Source of the DNA: Penicillus capitatus
Lineage: Eukaryota; Chlorophyta
Reading direction: 5' to 3'
Length of the DNA: 64,000 nucleotides
Assembly (NCBI GenBank): GCA_965649825.1
Contig: OZ287707.1
Coordinates: forward strand, 496,001 to 560,000
This document shows, piece after piece, positions 54,581 to 64,000 of the stretch (positions are counted from its first letter, which is position 1; each line of letters opens with the position of its first letter). The notes under the pieces are model-generated. The model had not been told where the DNA came from, did not search any database, and saw only the letters and a program-made list of their open reading frames with translations. The translations under genes and the position numbers were made by a program.

Positions 54581-55909
54581 ATGTTGCTTGATGTCTCGAT
54601 TCTGCGGCTACTCGGTAAAGATGATTTTCGCGTCCTGCGCGCCGTCGAACTCGGAATGCGCAATGTAAGCGGATTGTACGTTTGGTTGCCCATAGTGATG
54701 TGGTGAGTGTAGCACGAGATCGTTCCGGTGCCCCTGATCGTGCAGGTGGCCCGTCTGAGACAGACTCTCTCCCTACGCTCCATTCGCGAACTGTTGAAGC
54801 ACAAGCTGCTGCATCACGAGAATGTCCAATACGACGGATATCGCTTAACGACAGCTGGATATGATTTTCTGGCCATTCACACTTTGGTCTGTCGCGGGAA
54901 GATTTATGGTTTTGGTCGTCGGATAGGAACGGGAAAAGAATCGGATATCTACGAAGTGCACAACGAAGCGCATTTCCAGAGAGGTGAAGCGACATTGGAT
55001 ATGCAGGTGACAAATGAAGAGGGGGAAGTTATGGTCATGAAACTGCATCGACTGGGGCGCATTTCTTTTCGCGCCGTCAAGAATAAACGGGATTACCTGC
55101 GCCATCGCAAGAATTTCAATTGGCTTTATCTGTCTCGACTAGCCGCTCTCGGAGAATACGCCTTCATGACGGCGCTCTCCAAAAGAGGCTTCCCCACTCC
55201 AACACCTATCGATCAGAACAGGTACGTGCTCTCATGCCTGAAATCCATCTTCGCCATAAGAAGCACCTTTAGGCATGTCGTGTTAATGTCGGTGGCAAAG
55301 GGCTATCCCTTGTCTCAGATAAGGACGATGGGACATCCAGATATGGTGTTCGAGAAGATCATGCATTGGTTTGCTAAGTTTGTGGAAGTTGGTCTGGTGC
55401 ATTGCGATTTCAACGAGTTCAATATCATGATCGATGAGGACGAGGAGATCACGATTATTGATTTCCCTCAAATGGTATCGGTATTCCACGACAATGCCGA
55501 GGAGCTGTTCAACAGGGACAGACAATGCATCATCACGTCTGCACGATGATACAGTTGGACGCCGAACACGTTTCTGTCTGTTCTTAGTTTTTTCAAGAGG
55601 CGGTTTCATTTCGATCCAGATCGGGATGCACCTGAGGAAGCTGTTTGTCCTGAGTTCCGTTCCTTGATGGAGAGATACGGCGAGTTAGCGTCGTCGCAAG
55701 ATGTGGACAGTCCGCTAGATCAGGAACTCCATGCGTCGGGTTTTAAGCGATCGCACAGAGAGGCGCTCGCGAAGCATGCTCAGGGAGACGATCTTGATGA
55801 AGTTTCTTTTTCGGAAACGGCCTCGATCGATTCCGCATCGACAGACGCTGAGAAATCCGATGGGTACATCGCCTTGATATTTCTCTTGGCAAACGGATCG
55901 CATGTGTGA
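54581..55909 (+). CDS. RIOK2: RIO2 atypical protein kinase
   Basis: RIO2 is an ATPase/kinase needed for the last steps of 40S subunit maturation, so it belongs with NOC3 in ribosome assembly. Exon 1 (54581-54664) gives LLDVSILRLLGKDDFRVLRA and a 48 bp intron leads to the winged-helix domain, VPVPLIVQVARLRQ and YDGYRLTTAGYDFLAI. The RIO kinase domain has GTGKESDIYEV (P-loop), VMKLHRLGRISFRAVKNKRD with the ATP-binding Lys, then SWLYL-like LSRLAALGEYAFMTAL, the catalytic VHCDFNEFNIMI and the metal-binding IIDFPQMV. An insertion after the P-loop (HFQRGEATLDMQVTNEEGEV) is longer than usual. The C-terminus is acidic; a further intron could extend it to a stop at 56052. Confidence 0.93.
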
Positions 55910-56030
55910 ACAGAGAATACAGAGATAGCGAAAGAACAACGGAAGAGACGCTTCAGCCGATGACTTCTCTTTCAGGCAGCACCAAAAAAGTGCGTCTCTC
56001 TTCTTTTAGAACTGCCCCATGTGTCAGGCT

Positions 56031-56703
56031 TAGGATGTGGCCCAAAGAGTGACGCTCGAGCAGAGAAGAATGATGGCAAAGAGCATCAAACATCGTCGTT
56101 CCAGGAATAACAAGGACAAAAGACACAGCAAGCATTCGATAACGATGTAGAGGATACATGCTGCTCATACCGTTCTTTCACATCTCATCACGAGCCCGAA
56201 ACATGTCTGGTGATCAACCGACTCGCGCTACAGCGTCTTTTACCCGATTCTCGACAATGTTTATCTCCATAAGATGCCACAGCGCATGGCTGATGACGGT
56301 CGTCTTAACCGTCGTTGCCGGGCGATCCAGCATCAGTTTCGTCTCTCCTAGCAAATGCCGATTCGTCGATCGATGGGTAGTCGCATCTTTCGATTGCAAA
56401 TGGCAAAAATGTCTGCACCTCCTTTCTCTTCAATCCACACGCTGTCGCTGTTTCGACCGGGACTCGTGAAAAGCTTCGACGCGAATCTGTGGATATCTTT
56501 GTCAAGAAATGCTAACAGATGGGAATCCTATTGGCGCGTCCTTGTCGAAACTGTCTCATCATTTTTGTGTACGATCTTTGTCTGTCGCACTTTCTGCTCT
56601 CTGCAATGCCTTTTCCCTTATTACGCAGCAGTACATTGGCCATGACACATAACAAAACCTCCAGCGATAGTTTCTTCTGTTTGAGAAACATTGTTTCTTG
56701 CAT
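56031..56703 (-). CDS. Small tail-hydrophobic membrane protein, unknown
   Basis: Reconstructed from the minus strand by phase through four introns of about 55-70 bp. It starts MQETMFLKQKKLSLE at ATG 56701-56703, continues with RAESATDKDPFLDKDIHRFA, SPGRNSDSVWIEEKGGETKL and TTVISHALWHLMEINIVENR, and ends with two adjoining hydrophobic stretches (CILYIVIECLLCLLSLLFL, CLMLFAIILLCSSVTLWA) at a TAA at 56031-56033. The product is about 150 residues. All exons have coherent amphipathic or hydrophobic character, which supports the model, but no homologue is recognised. Its ATG comes 7 bp after the stop of the SecY-like gene, and its end may overlap an extended RIO2 3' end. Confidence 0.5.
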
Positions 56704-56710
56704 ATCACTG

Positions 56711-58531
56711 TCATGCTTCGCCTTTCCGAATGAGTTGTATCACGTTTCTCTCTTTCTGCAACATCTGGTCGACTTTCAAACTGTCCACATGCGCTTCCAT
56801 CTGCATAAACAATATCATTGATATCAAGTGTCGGATGACAAGGACTGGATGGAGAGTACTTACCGTCTTGAACGCAGTCGATATGATAGCAACCAACAGT
56901 AACAGGTTAAGAATGCCAATGGCAGTTCCCAGCCAGAGCTCGCAGAGCAAATCGAGCGACATGCAACACACGATAACGACAAATAAAAAACAAGCGCCGA
57001 AGAGCCGAGTCTGAAATAGGCTCTTTCTGAGGTGATGCAATGTCTCCTTTCCTGGGATCACTCCTCTGATACCCACTTCCATCTGACAGCAAAAGTGTCA
57101 AGTTATAGATAGGAAGGGGCATAAGTACTCCGGAGAGGTGTTCCGTAATGTTCGTCGCATTTTGTCCGATCGGCAGCAGAGCGACAAGAAAAGCAACAGT
57201 GGCAAACAGCAGGATCTGTGCAAAAGTGCCTTCCGTCATTCTGCTCAAAGATGGCCACCGTTGGAGAAGCACAGTGAGAAGACATGTCAGCGACGAAGAA
57301 ATGAACAGAGCCTAGATTCAACCGGCACTGTTGAAGGCTGTTATCCACTCGGCAATCACACCGTTATTGCTGTCTGTGAAATCTGGAGAGGAAAATAAGG
57401 GGCACTCGTGATGGAGACCGGCATTGGACGCTTCGTGGGTATCAATCTCCTCACATTCGCGTCATATGACGCCTAACACAGATCGACTGTCGAACAGCAT
57501 GACTCAGCTAACAGACCATACCTTTGAGGGCCGCATGCTATAGTTGGTAAGTGGCAATCGGACTTGGACTTCATTAAAGATGGTGCACAGAGTGACGACG
57601 CCAACGTACAATGCAAACACAACTCCCACCTTCCAAATAGGAACAGTCCCCTGCCTGACAGACATCGCAATAGACCAGAGCCTCTTTCCAAATCCTGTCG
57701 AGCAACATAAAGACGAAGTCTATTTCGTATGCCGTGTCTCGTGCCTGAAAGCGTCAAGGCCAAGAGCAAGAATCCTGTCCCCTCTCCGAATCCGTAGTGC
57801 TGAATGATGTTACAGCAGAACCGAGTGATTGTGAGCGCAGCGAGCATGTCTGCCACTGCGATCGCAAACAAAAGGTTTGTCCCAGGAATGAATGTCTTCA
57901 GGAACAGTGCCTTGTGAAACGCCTGGATATCACATGAGAACTATCGCACTCTTAATAAGGTTACAGACCAGGAGAAATCCAATGAACAAGGCAACGTTGA
58001 ATGACACCTTCTCGATCTCTCTCTATGGACAGCCTTCAGAAAAGCGCATACGATTGCGAATGCATTTGTTCTTACGTTTGTTAACGTACCCATCTTTTTC
58101 CTGCTCAGTATCTCCTGGAAAGGGCCTGGGAGTATTTGAAAGACGGGTACGTTAAGTACTAGCTGCATCAAGAATCCAGAGACAATGATAGGTCCAATGC
58201 CAAGCAGTGCAATATTCAGAGGAATGCTGTCCTCTGCCATAAAGATCCGCTCCAACATTATCTGCTCTGCGATGTACATTCCAATCGCCATCTTCGCATG
58301 ACCATGGCAAGATTCACCTGGTGAACTGAGCTGCAGGTTTTCTGGGATTTTGTTTGGCTCGATGCCCGTGATCGGCAAAAAGTATAGCCCACGAATAACG
58401 CACAACATGGACAGGGTTGTCCAGATCTTGTCAATGATCGTCCAGTCACGAACAAACGGAAATAGAGGCTTAATCAACTCAACCAGTCTAGATCCACAGA
58501 TCCATGTCGAGAAGAGCATCACAGTTGCCAT
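56711..58531 (-). CDS. Divergent SecY/Sec61-alpha-like translocon protein
   Basis: A polytopic protein whose exons follow the SecY order. ATVMLFSTWICGSRLVELIK is the start, then TTLSMLCVIRGLYFLPITGI, corresponding to SecY's first span and its IP-PG plug region, NIALLGIGPIIVSGFLMQLV (span 2, like SIFALGIMPYI), then HYGFGEGTGFLLLALTLS (span 4-5 GSG motif), GVIPGKETLHHLRKSLFQTR (the cytosolic loop before span 9) and LWLGTAIGILNLLLLVAIIS. A GTAAGT intron near 56865-56803 joins the last part, MEAHVDSLKVDQMLQKERNV, ending at TGA 56711-56713. The divergence from Sec61 and the plastid genes nearby suggest a plastid SecY2-like role, but that is inference. Introns of about 45-70 bp; not every junction is fixed. 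Confidence 0.62.
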
Positions 58532-58648
58532 GCGTTTGTTTACTCAGAATTGCGTTTCTTGAACCCTAGTCTATCAAAACCGCTTCCGTCGGATGTGTCG
58601 CCTTCGGATGACAAGCAAACTGACACATTTCCTCTTTTAGGCCGATGG

Positions 58649-60215
58649 ATGGCTCGAAATCCAACACAGCGAGACACGGCTCTCCCAGTCGAGGAGAGAT
58701 GCTGGCGTTTTGACGCAGGGATGCTGAGGATCGACCGCCGTGGCGTTGTCGACATCACCCTGCCCGTTGCCACCTTCATCGACCAAACTGTACGACACAA
58801 GAACCACTATCTCGGTCTTTGTCTTCGTTACTGTCGACCAGATGCTGCGTCAAGCGACGCTCTTTCCACACAAAGACCTCGCTTCGACGTTTCTTTCGCC
58901 GACGACGCGTTGTTCGGCACAGGGCGAGGATACGGGTTCAGATGAGAGGGCCGTCCAGTCTCTGGCGCCAGACGAAGCGTTGAGATTTCTTGAGGAAAAG
59001 CAAAAGGCGCTGCAGAGATGGCACGACTCGGTGGCTTCCCTGTACCACAATGCATTCAATTTGTCTGGACGTGTTGTCGATCTCCCAACGGAGAAGCAGA
59101 ATTTCGCAGAGCTCAGACGCGTCAATCAGACCAGCACCGGACTGTCGATTTTCCTGGATGCGTTGCTGAGAGACGAAGAACCTATACCCCTTTCTCAGAC
59201 GGAAGATGCAGAGAAGCTACGTACTCTCAAGAAAACGCGACAAGATTATCAGCGTGACAATCGCACCCTCGCGTCCTCTCTGTCTACACAATATGAATCT
59301 CTCACTACTTCGATCGATGACGCCGTGCAGAGACTGAAGGAGTTGATATCTTTGAACCCTCTTCATAAACGACGTGAACAGATGGTCTCGCGGAGAGAAG
59401 CTCTGAATCAAGCAATCGAGGCAGAAAAGCAAAAGAGCATGACATTACTCTCTGAGATTCAGGAGATCGATGCCGAAGGAAAGCATTTCGAAGAGGCTGT
59501 GCAAAAAGAGACTGCCGAAATCAGTGTTCTCAGAGAAACGATCCAAAGACGACAGCAGGACACGCGATCGAGACAGGAGTGTCGAGAACAGGAACGACGA
59601 AGAACGCAGCAACGTTTAGGCGAAGTGGAGAAGATGGGACAGCTGCTGGCGAAGATCGGGGGGATCGAGATCGAGGGTGTGCCAAACAATCCCCTGACTT
59701 TAAAACTGAGGACAGATGTCCAATGTCCAACGATGGTAGCAGGAAGAGAGACATCCCGTCGTTTTGAACATCACCTAACGCTGGAGCTCAATCCAGCTTC
59801 GCTCACTGTCTGCTCAGCTCGTTTGGTACCGCAGGAGATCATCTGTCTGGAAAGTGTGACGACGGGACACGCACTCTCTTCTGCCGTGTCGCATATTAGA
59901 AGTTTGTTGTTTTTGGTGTTGAGTCGACGGGCACATCTGGAGGCTCTTTCGGATTATCAGTTTGTTGGGATCGAAGGAGAGGACGGTGTTTGGAGAGTGG
60001 TCTTGCCGAACGGTATGGCGGCCGAAATCCTGCTGCCTAGAAACTGGCCATTCGGTCCAAAAGCCGAAATCAGACTTCTGGATGTTCAAGGGCCTTCAAC
60101 ATCTATCTGTATCCGTCCAGCGATGACCAAGATCCAAGAGCAATGCTTCACGGATCTGGGCACCTTGCTTCGATCATTGTGCCAAGAACTGGACGTACTC
60201 ATCGCGACGTCGTGA
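58649..60215 (+). CDS. Coiled-coil protein with RWD-like C-terminus
   Basis: Exon 1 (58649 to about 58791) is joined by a 51 bp intron (GTACGA...GACCAG) to a long exon ending at TGA 60213-60215, giving about 500 residues. After a variable start, residues about 80-360 are strongly coiled coil: EKQKALQRWHDSVASLYHNA, KRREQMVSRREALNQAIEAE, EKQKSMTLLSEIQEIDAEGK and so on. The last 150 residues form an alpha/beta unit, RFEHHLTLELNPASLTVCSA, ALSSAVSHIRSLLFLVLSRR and WRVVLPNGMAAEILLPRNWP, with the strand-helix pattern of RWD domains. Coiled coil plus RWD is the plan of several kinetochore subunits, so a kinetochore role is a reasonable but unproven guess. Initiation at 58649 is the first Met in frame; earlier exons may exist. 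Confidence 0.6.
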
Positions 60216-60293
60216 ACAGAGACGCGTTTGGGAAAAATCAAGATTCCTCAAAAAGAGGTCCGGGTTCAAAAATGTAAGATATGGTGTGGAGTT

Positions 60294-61117
60294 TTAGGGA
60301 AAAGCAGCAAATTCCAGAACCTTCCCCACAATTTCAAATCCTGTCGGAATCTGAGATGCAAAGAGAAGCACGTTCGCGACATTAAGGGCAATATGCATGG
60401 TCCGTGCTGTGTCATTTCCTTTCTGCATATACGGCACAAGCGCTGCTGCTGCAGCCCATAACACAACAATGGCTGCTCCGGAATACAAGTGAGGACCTGG
60501 AAAGAGCTTATTCGTGCGGAGATAGGTATTCGCACATCCAAACACGGCGGTAAAGGTGCCTCCACCTAACAAGAGTGAACCCATGTCCCAGTGTTTGTCA
60601 CGAAAACCGCCAGCAGCCAGTTCTTTGCGTGTCTGCGACAACACGATGCTTCAAAGCTATGTGCGAGTGAAGAGGGGTTTTTCACCGTCTCTAGAGATGC
60701 AATCTGATCGGCGACAGGTGAAGGTGGCACGTTGCCTTCGGCATCCGGTTTGGGTAGTTGCTTCTTGAGATCGCGAATCTCGTTTCCCACTTCCCTGAGA
60801 CGTCGCCATTGCCATCCAAGCCATCCGGCGTAGACAGTGGCGCCAAACAGTCCCAGCATGACAGCAGGATGGACAAGGGATATGGTGGCCCCTTCCAGGA
60901 TGCCATACTCGCGATCCACTGCCCAGGCACGACCCGTGGCGCCAAGCCATGTCAGTGCGGTGCCAGCCGCGATCGCTCTTGCTTTTGAAGGGATCGTCTC
61001 CATAACCTCCCCATTCGACTGCGATGTCTTTTCAGCGTTCGCCACAATCGAAGGCCGAGCCGGACGCGGCGTTGTCAATGTGCAGACGCTCCTTCCGATC
61101 GACCGTGTCGCCGTCAT
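60294..61117 (-). CDS. DUF4079 plastid membrane protein
   Basis: DUF4079 proteins occur in cyanobacteria and plastid-bearing eukaryotes. Two minus-strand exons are joined in phase across a 51 bp intron (SLET to TRKELAAGGF). The first 45 residues are rich in Ser, Thr, Arg and Ala with few acids, a typical transit peptide. Then come a short hydrophobic segment ending AWAVD, the family's ISLVHPAVMLGLFGATVYAG, LGWQWRRLREVGNEIRDLKK, RDKHWDMGSLLLGGGTFTAV, and LFPGPHLYSGAAIVVLWAAA with VPYMQKGNDTARTMHIALNV and LFASQIPTGFEIVGKVLEFA. Four membrane spans are seen. Function is unknown, but membership alone is good evidence for a plastid in this organism. Confidence 0.93.
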
Positions 61118-61455
61118 TCCTGCTTACCAAATCAATCAGTTATTATCGATGTCGTATCGCATTGTCTGTCTCCATACCTTGCTCATGCACCACGCGTAAG
61201 GAAGCTGTGCGGAAGCGCGTCGCAACGCAGACTACTCGCGAATCGATTCGGTCTCACTCTAACACACAAGTTGCCGTCGTCAAAACCTAAGAATCGCATC
61301 ATCATTATCATCATCGACCCAAAGGATCAAAAACGCTGAAGTCTGTGAAACCACAACGCTATCCTTTTGATGATCTCAGTTCACCATGCTCAATAAAGAG
61401 ATTCAGATGAGTGAATGCATGAGCGAGAGACGAGAATCAAAAGAAAACAGAAGAT
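61118..61455. other. Tandem intergenic 0.34 kb
   Basis: Lies between the stop of eIF4E and the start of the DUF4079 gene, both on the minus strand, so it must hold the DUF4079 promoter. A run of ATC repeats (61297-61316) is the only visible simple sequence. No gene is seen. Confidence 0.4.
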
Positions 61456-62088
61456 CTAGACAGTTAAACGTTGATCTTTTTGATCATGCAAGGTGAACAC
61501 CAATTTCCCGCTCTCCAGGATCTTCAAGTGCTGCTTCAGCTGTTTTCCCACACTTCGCATCGCATCGTCATTTTCACCATTCCGTGTCCACAGCTGCATA
61601 CGGAAACGTCCGGAACGAATGCTGCAAAAAAGACCGCAAATCTCATCGCTTTCATCAAATTGCTCTCCCACCACAGCCATGGAGGCATTCATCCACAGAC
61701 TATCGATATCGGGCAAGTTACGCGTATTCTTGTCGATATTGAGTGTCCAGGAACCACCGTTTCCATTACTGGGGTCCTCCCATTCGGGATCGATTCCTTG
61801 CTTGAACAGGAGGTAGTCTGTTCCGGGTGGAAACTCGCTCGGGAGTTTGATATTGTTGTACAGCCGCCAAAAATCTTCGACGGTGCTAAACGTGTAGACC
61901 TTGCGTCGGCTCTGTCCATACGTTGACGTGTTCTGCGATTTTTGGTGGCTGTCGAACCACAAGACCCATGTGTACTCGAGTTTGTGATTTCCTTCTTCGT
62001 CCAATTCGCCTTCGTCTTTCTCATCCGTTGTCTGTTCCGCCGTCTCTTCTGCAGGCACGGCTTCAGCTGGTGCGTCCGCTTTCGACAT
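61456..62088 (-). CDS. EIF4E: Translation initiation factor eIF4E
   Basis: eIF4E binds the mRNA 5' cap. One uninterrupted exon encodes 210 residues. An acidic, disordered start (residues 1-33) precedes the core: HKLEYTWVLWFDS, then the family's FSTVEDFWRLYNNIKLPSEF, whose Trp contacts eIF4G, DYLLFKQGIDPEWEDPSN with the cap-stacking Trp and Glu, GGSWTLNIDK, LWMNASMAVVGEQFDESDEI and GLFCSIRSGRFRMQLWTRN, ending with KHxxQ-like LKILESGKLVFTLHDQK. The cap-binding pocket residues I can see are all present. It is transcribed divergently from the Alba-domain gene, 273 bp away. Confidence 0.95.
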   Translation of the reverse strand: MSKADAPAEAVPAEETAEQTTDEKDEGELDEEGNHKLEYTWVLWFDSHQKSQNTSTYGQSRRKVYTFSTVEDFWRLYNNIKLPSEFPPGTDYLLFKQGIDPEWEDPSNGNGGSWTLNIDKNTRNLPDIDSLWMNASMAVVGEQFDESDEICGLFCSIRSGRFRMQLWTRNGENDDAMRSVGKQLKQHLKILESGKLVFTLHDQKDQRLTV

Positions 62089-62361
62089 TGTGATGGAGGC
62101 TTTTGCGTCGCGAACGTACCAACAACGACAAACAATCGAGATAACGTTGACGACGTCGACGGGAATGGAAACGTCGAGGCGACAGTGATGTGACCGTCGT
62201 GTACGTCTCTCGACGTCGTCGCTTCAAATACTAAACTTGACGGTGTCTTTCTATCGTCACCTTTCGCTTGTGCGAGCATCGCTCTTTCCGCGCACGTGTG
62301 CTGTCGGTACGTTCGTTGTTGAGGTTATCGCTTTTCCTTTTCGGTTGGTACGCGGTTCGTC

Positions 62362-63515
62362 ATGACAGACTCCGCAAAAGAGACGACGCCGACAGCCGTC
62401 GTCTCCTCCAAGTCGGCAAAGAAGAAAGCCGGCAGCGTCGAGGGGAAGATTCAAGAAAACGAGGTGCATTTTCTATACCGCGACGCATCGATGAGATAGA
62501 CATACGGCTTCTCAGATTCGCGTAACGGCTCAAGGCAAGATGCGGAACTACGTTGCTTACGCCGCCACGATTTTTTCGGTAACATCGGTCGATTCAGTGA
62601 CTCTTCATTACCTCGTATCTTGTCTTGCGACAGGAAAGCAAATCACATACCGTCGTGCTGAAAGGCATGGGACGCGTCATCAACAAGACGGTTTCTCTAG
62701 GTAAGCGCCGACGCAAAGACGTCGCGATAACGCGTCTGTGTTCGATAGCCGAGATTCTCAAGAGGAGAGTGAAGGGATTGTACCAATTGGCTGAGATTGG
62801 ATCGATTCAAGTCGTGGATAAGAAAACAGGCAAAGTGGAAGGAGAGACGACAGAAGTTGTTCGTCTGTTGTCGGTGATCAAGATTGTGCTCACGACAGAG
62901 CCAGAAGATAAAGCAAAGTATCAGGCACCGGTGGACGAATCTCAGGTAGAGCCCCTGGCGACATCAACGCCCAAGAAGACACGGGAGAATCGAAATCGTA
63001 AGAAATCGAAGGCATCGAAGAAGATCGAACAGGAAGCGAAGGAGACTGTCCCTGTCGTGAAGGAAACGGAAGAACCTCCTCCCACAGAGAAAGCCCCATC
63101 TCAGAAAGATGAAGATCCCAAAGAAGAGACCCAGCCACCGCCGATGGCGGAAACTGGGGAAGCCAGCGACGAGAAGAGGAATGCCAAAAAAGCCAAACGC
63201 CGCAACTATAAGAAAGCCAAGAAGGCGAAGAAAGAGGCGGCCGTTGCTGCTGCAGCTGCTGATAAGGAAGTGGAGGAGGAAGAAGAAGAAGAAGAAGCGA
63301 AGATTGACGTAGGAGCGAAAGAGACGAAGAAAGAGAAGCCCACGACGACCGCTGACACAAATACCACGACTACCCCTAACACTAACACGACGAACAGTAC
63401 GAACACCACCACGAAAGAGGCCAAGAAAGAGAAGCCAGCACCTTCCAAGGAGACCGAGAAAGAGCAATCGTCGGTGGAGGCTGCTGCTCCGGCCCCCGAA
63501 ACAGTCAGCGCCTAG
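62362..63515 (+). CDS. Alba-domain protein with long low-complexity tail
   Basis: Alba proteins bind RNA or DNA; in protists they regulate mRNA translation and stability. Exons 62362-62463, 62516-62578, 62634-62700 and 62749-63515 join in phase to give 332 residues. After a Lys/Ser-rich start, the Alba domain (residues about 34-125) reads IRVTAQGKMRNYVAYAATIF, TVVLKGMGRVINKTVSLAEI and LKRRVKGLYQLAEIGSIQVV, ending VIKIVLTTEPED. The remaining two thirds are charged low complexity: Lys/Glu blocks, a Glu run near residue 250, a Thr/Asn run and repeated KKEKP units. Introns are 52, 55 and 48 bp with good acceptors. An RGG tail, common in Alba proteins, is absent. Confidence 0.92.
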
Positions 63516-64000
63516 TCTGACTGTTTGTGCGTCATTTGTTTTGATGACAGAAAGATCTCAGCGCCTGGGATCATACTAGTAGGATGATTGTCGTAGTTGT
63601 GTTGTAATTCTTTTCTTTTTCGTGAGCGAGTGCCTGTGCTTGTGGTTGGTTTGTTTTCTTATACGTTGGGTGGGGCAATTCTGTCTGTTCCTGTTTGAGA
63701 AACGCATCCTCAGCGACAACGCATGTGTCTAAGACTTGCAGTATTAACCTTTCACATTACTGAAAACCTTCATCCCTCACGTGTATGGCAGCTATGATGA
63801 TTGCGAGATAGATGATCCCATCATGAACGCGACTGGCTCCTGGGAAAGAGTTCGTCGATTCTTTGCATCATTTTCAAAGGACCTTCTGGGACATAAGGAA
63901 CGGGCCTGAATGTCGTGACCAAGCACAGCCTCTGAAGCAGAATCTGAGGTGTCGCTGTCATCTGTGATAAGACGTGCCGTTTTGTTTCATCTGTTGTTTG
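63516..64000. other. Terminal 0.5 kb, no gene seen
   Basis: The 3' flank of the Alba-domain gene, T/G-rich at first (63590-63670). A short frame around 63820-63910 is open on the plus strand but too brief to judge. A gene may begin or end beyond the window edge. Confidence 0.3.

Overview
This window is nuclear DNA of a compact, intron-rich eukaryote, almost certainly a flagellated, plastid-bearing protist. The stop codons TGA, TAG and TAA are all used as stops, so the code looks standard. Flagella are implied by axonemal genes (a SPAG17/PF6-like central-pair protein, a SPEF1/CLAMP-like calponin-homology protein, perhaps an EF-hand protein). A plastid is implied by a DUF4079 membrane protein with a transit-peptide-like N-terminus, an S4-domain protein of the cyanobacterial/PSII-S4 type, and a divergent SecY-like translocon subunit. 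I cannot name the species. Chromerid, chlorarachniophyte, cryptophyte or glaucophyte-like algae are all possible; the alpha-helical repeat protein at 22-24 kb resembles organellar RNA-binding repeat proteins common in apicomplexan relatives and green algae.

Most genes are broken by tiny spliceosomal introns. The ones I could place by reading frame are mostly 37-68 bp, with a few of 95-143 bp. Most are GT-AG with a loose donor, and at least two are GC-AG. Genes sit very close together. Head-to-head start codons lie 3 and 9 bp apart, one convergent pair overlaps in its coding ends, and tandem genes are separated by a few bases.

Layout. 0-8.5 kb: a partial gene end, ribulose-phosphate 3-epimerase, a coiled-coil protein, pICln, a pyridoxamine-phosphate-oxidase-like flavoprotein, the ribosome-assembly factor NOC3, and a small secreted protein. 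8.8-18.6 kb: a secreted fusion of an uncharacterised (SRPBCC/START-like) domain to an animal-type heme peroxidase, UBE2W, SPAG17, the S4 protein and a tRNA-Leu(AAG). 18.6-24.3 kb: poorly recognisable small genes, a four-helix-type membrane protein and the helical-repeat protein. 24.3-33.4 kb: a 1.5 kb gap, D-2-hydroxyglutarate dehydrogenase, SPEF1, an EF-hand protein and ribokinase. 33.4-47 kb: SMG8 (NMD), CLPTM1, a prolyl-4-hydroxylase and a 6.5 kb spatacsin (SPG11) gene. 47-64 kb: an unknown minus-strand gene, an RlmN-type radical-SAM methyltransferase, a patatin-like lipase, a DUF1295 reductase-like protein, RIO2 kinase, the SecY-like protein with a tiny membrane protein behind it, a coiled-coil protein with an RWD-like C-terminus, DUF4079, eIF4E and an Alba-domain protein.

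The genes are mostly unrelated housekeeping functions, as expected in a compact nuclear genome: ribosome biogenesis and translation (NOC3, RIO2, RlmN, eIF4E, tRNA-Leu, Alba), RNA quality control and splicing assembly (SMG8, pICln), flagellum (SPAG17, SPEF1), lysosome/ER membrane biology (spatacsin, CLPTM1, DUF1295, P4H), plastid (DUF4079, S4, SecY-like) and sugar metabolism (RPE, ribokinase, D2HGDH). Gene models marked with exon coordinates were checked for reading phase across every junction; others have approximate internal structure.
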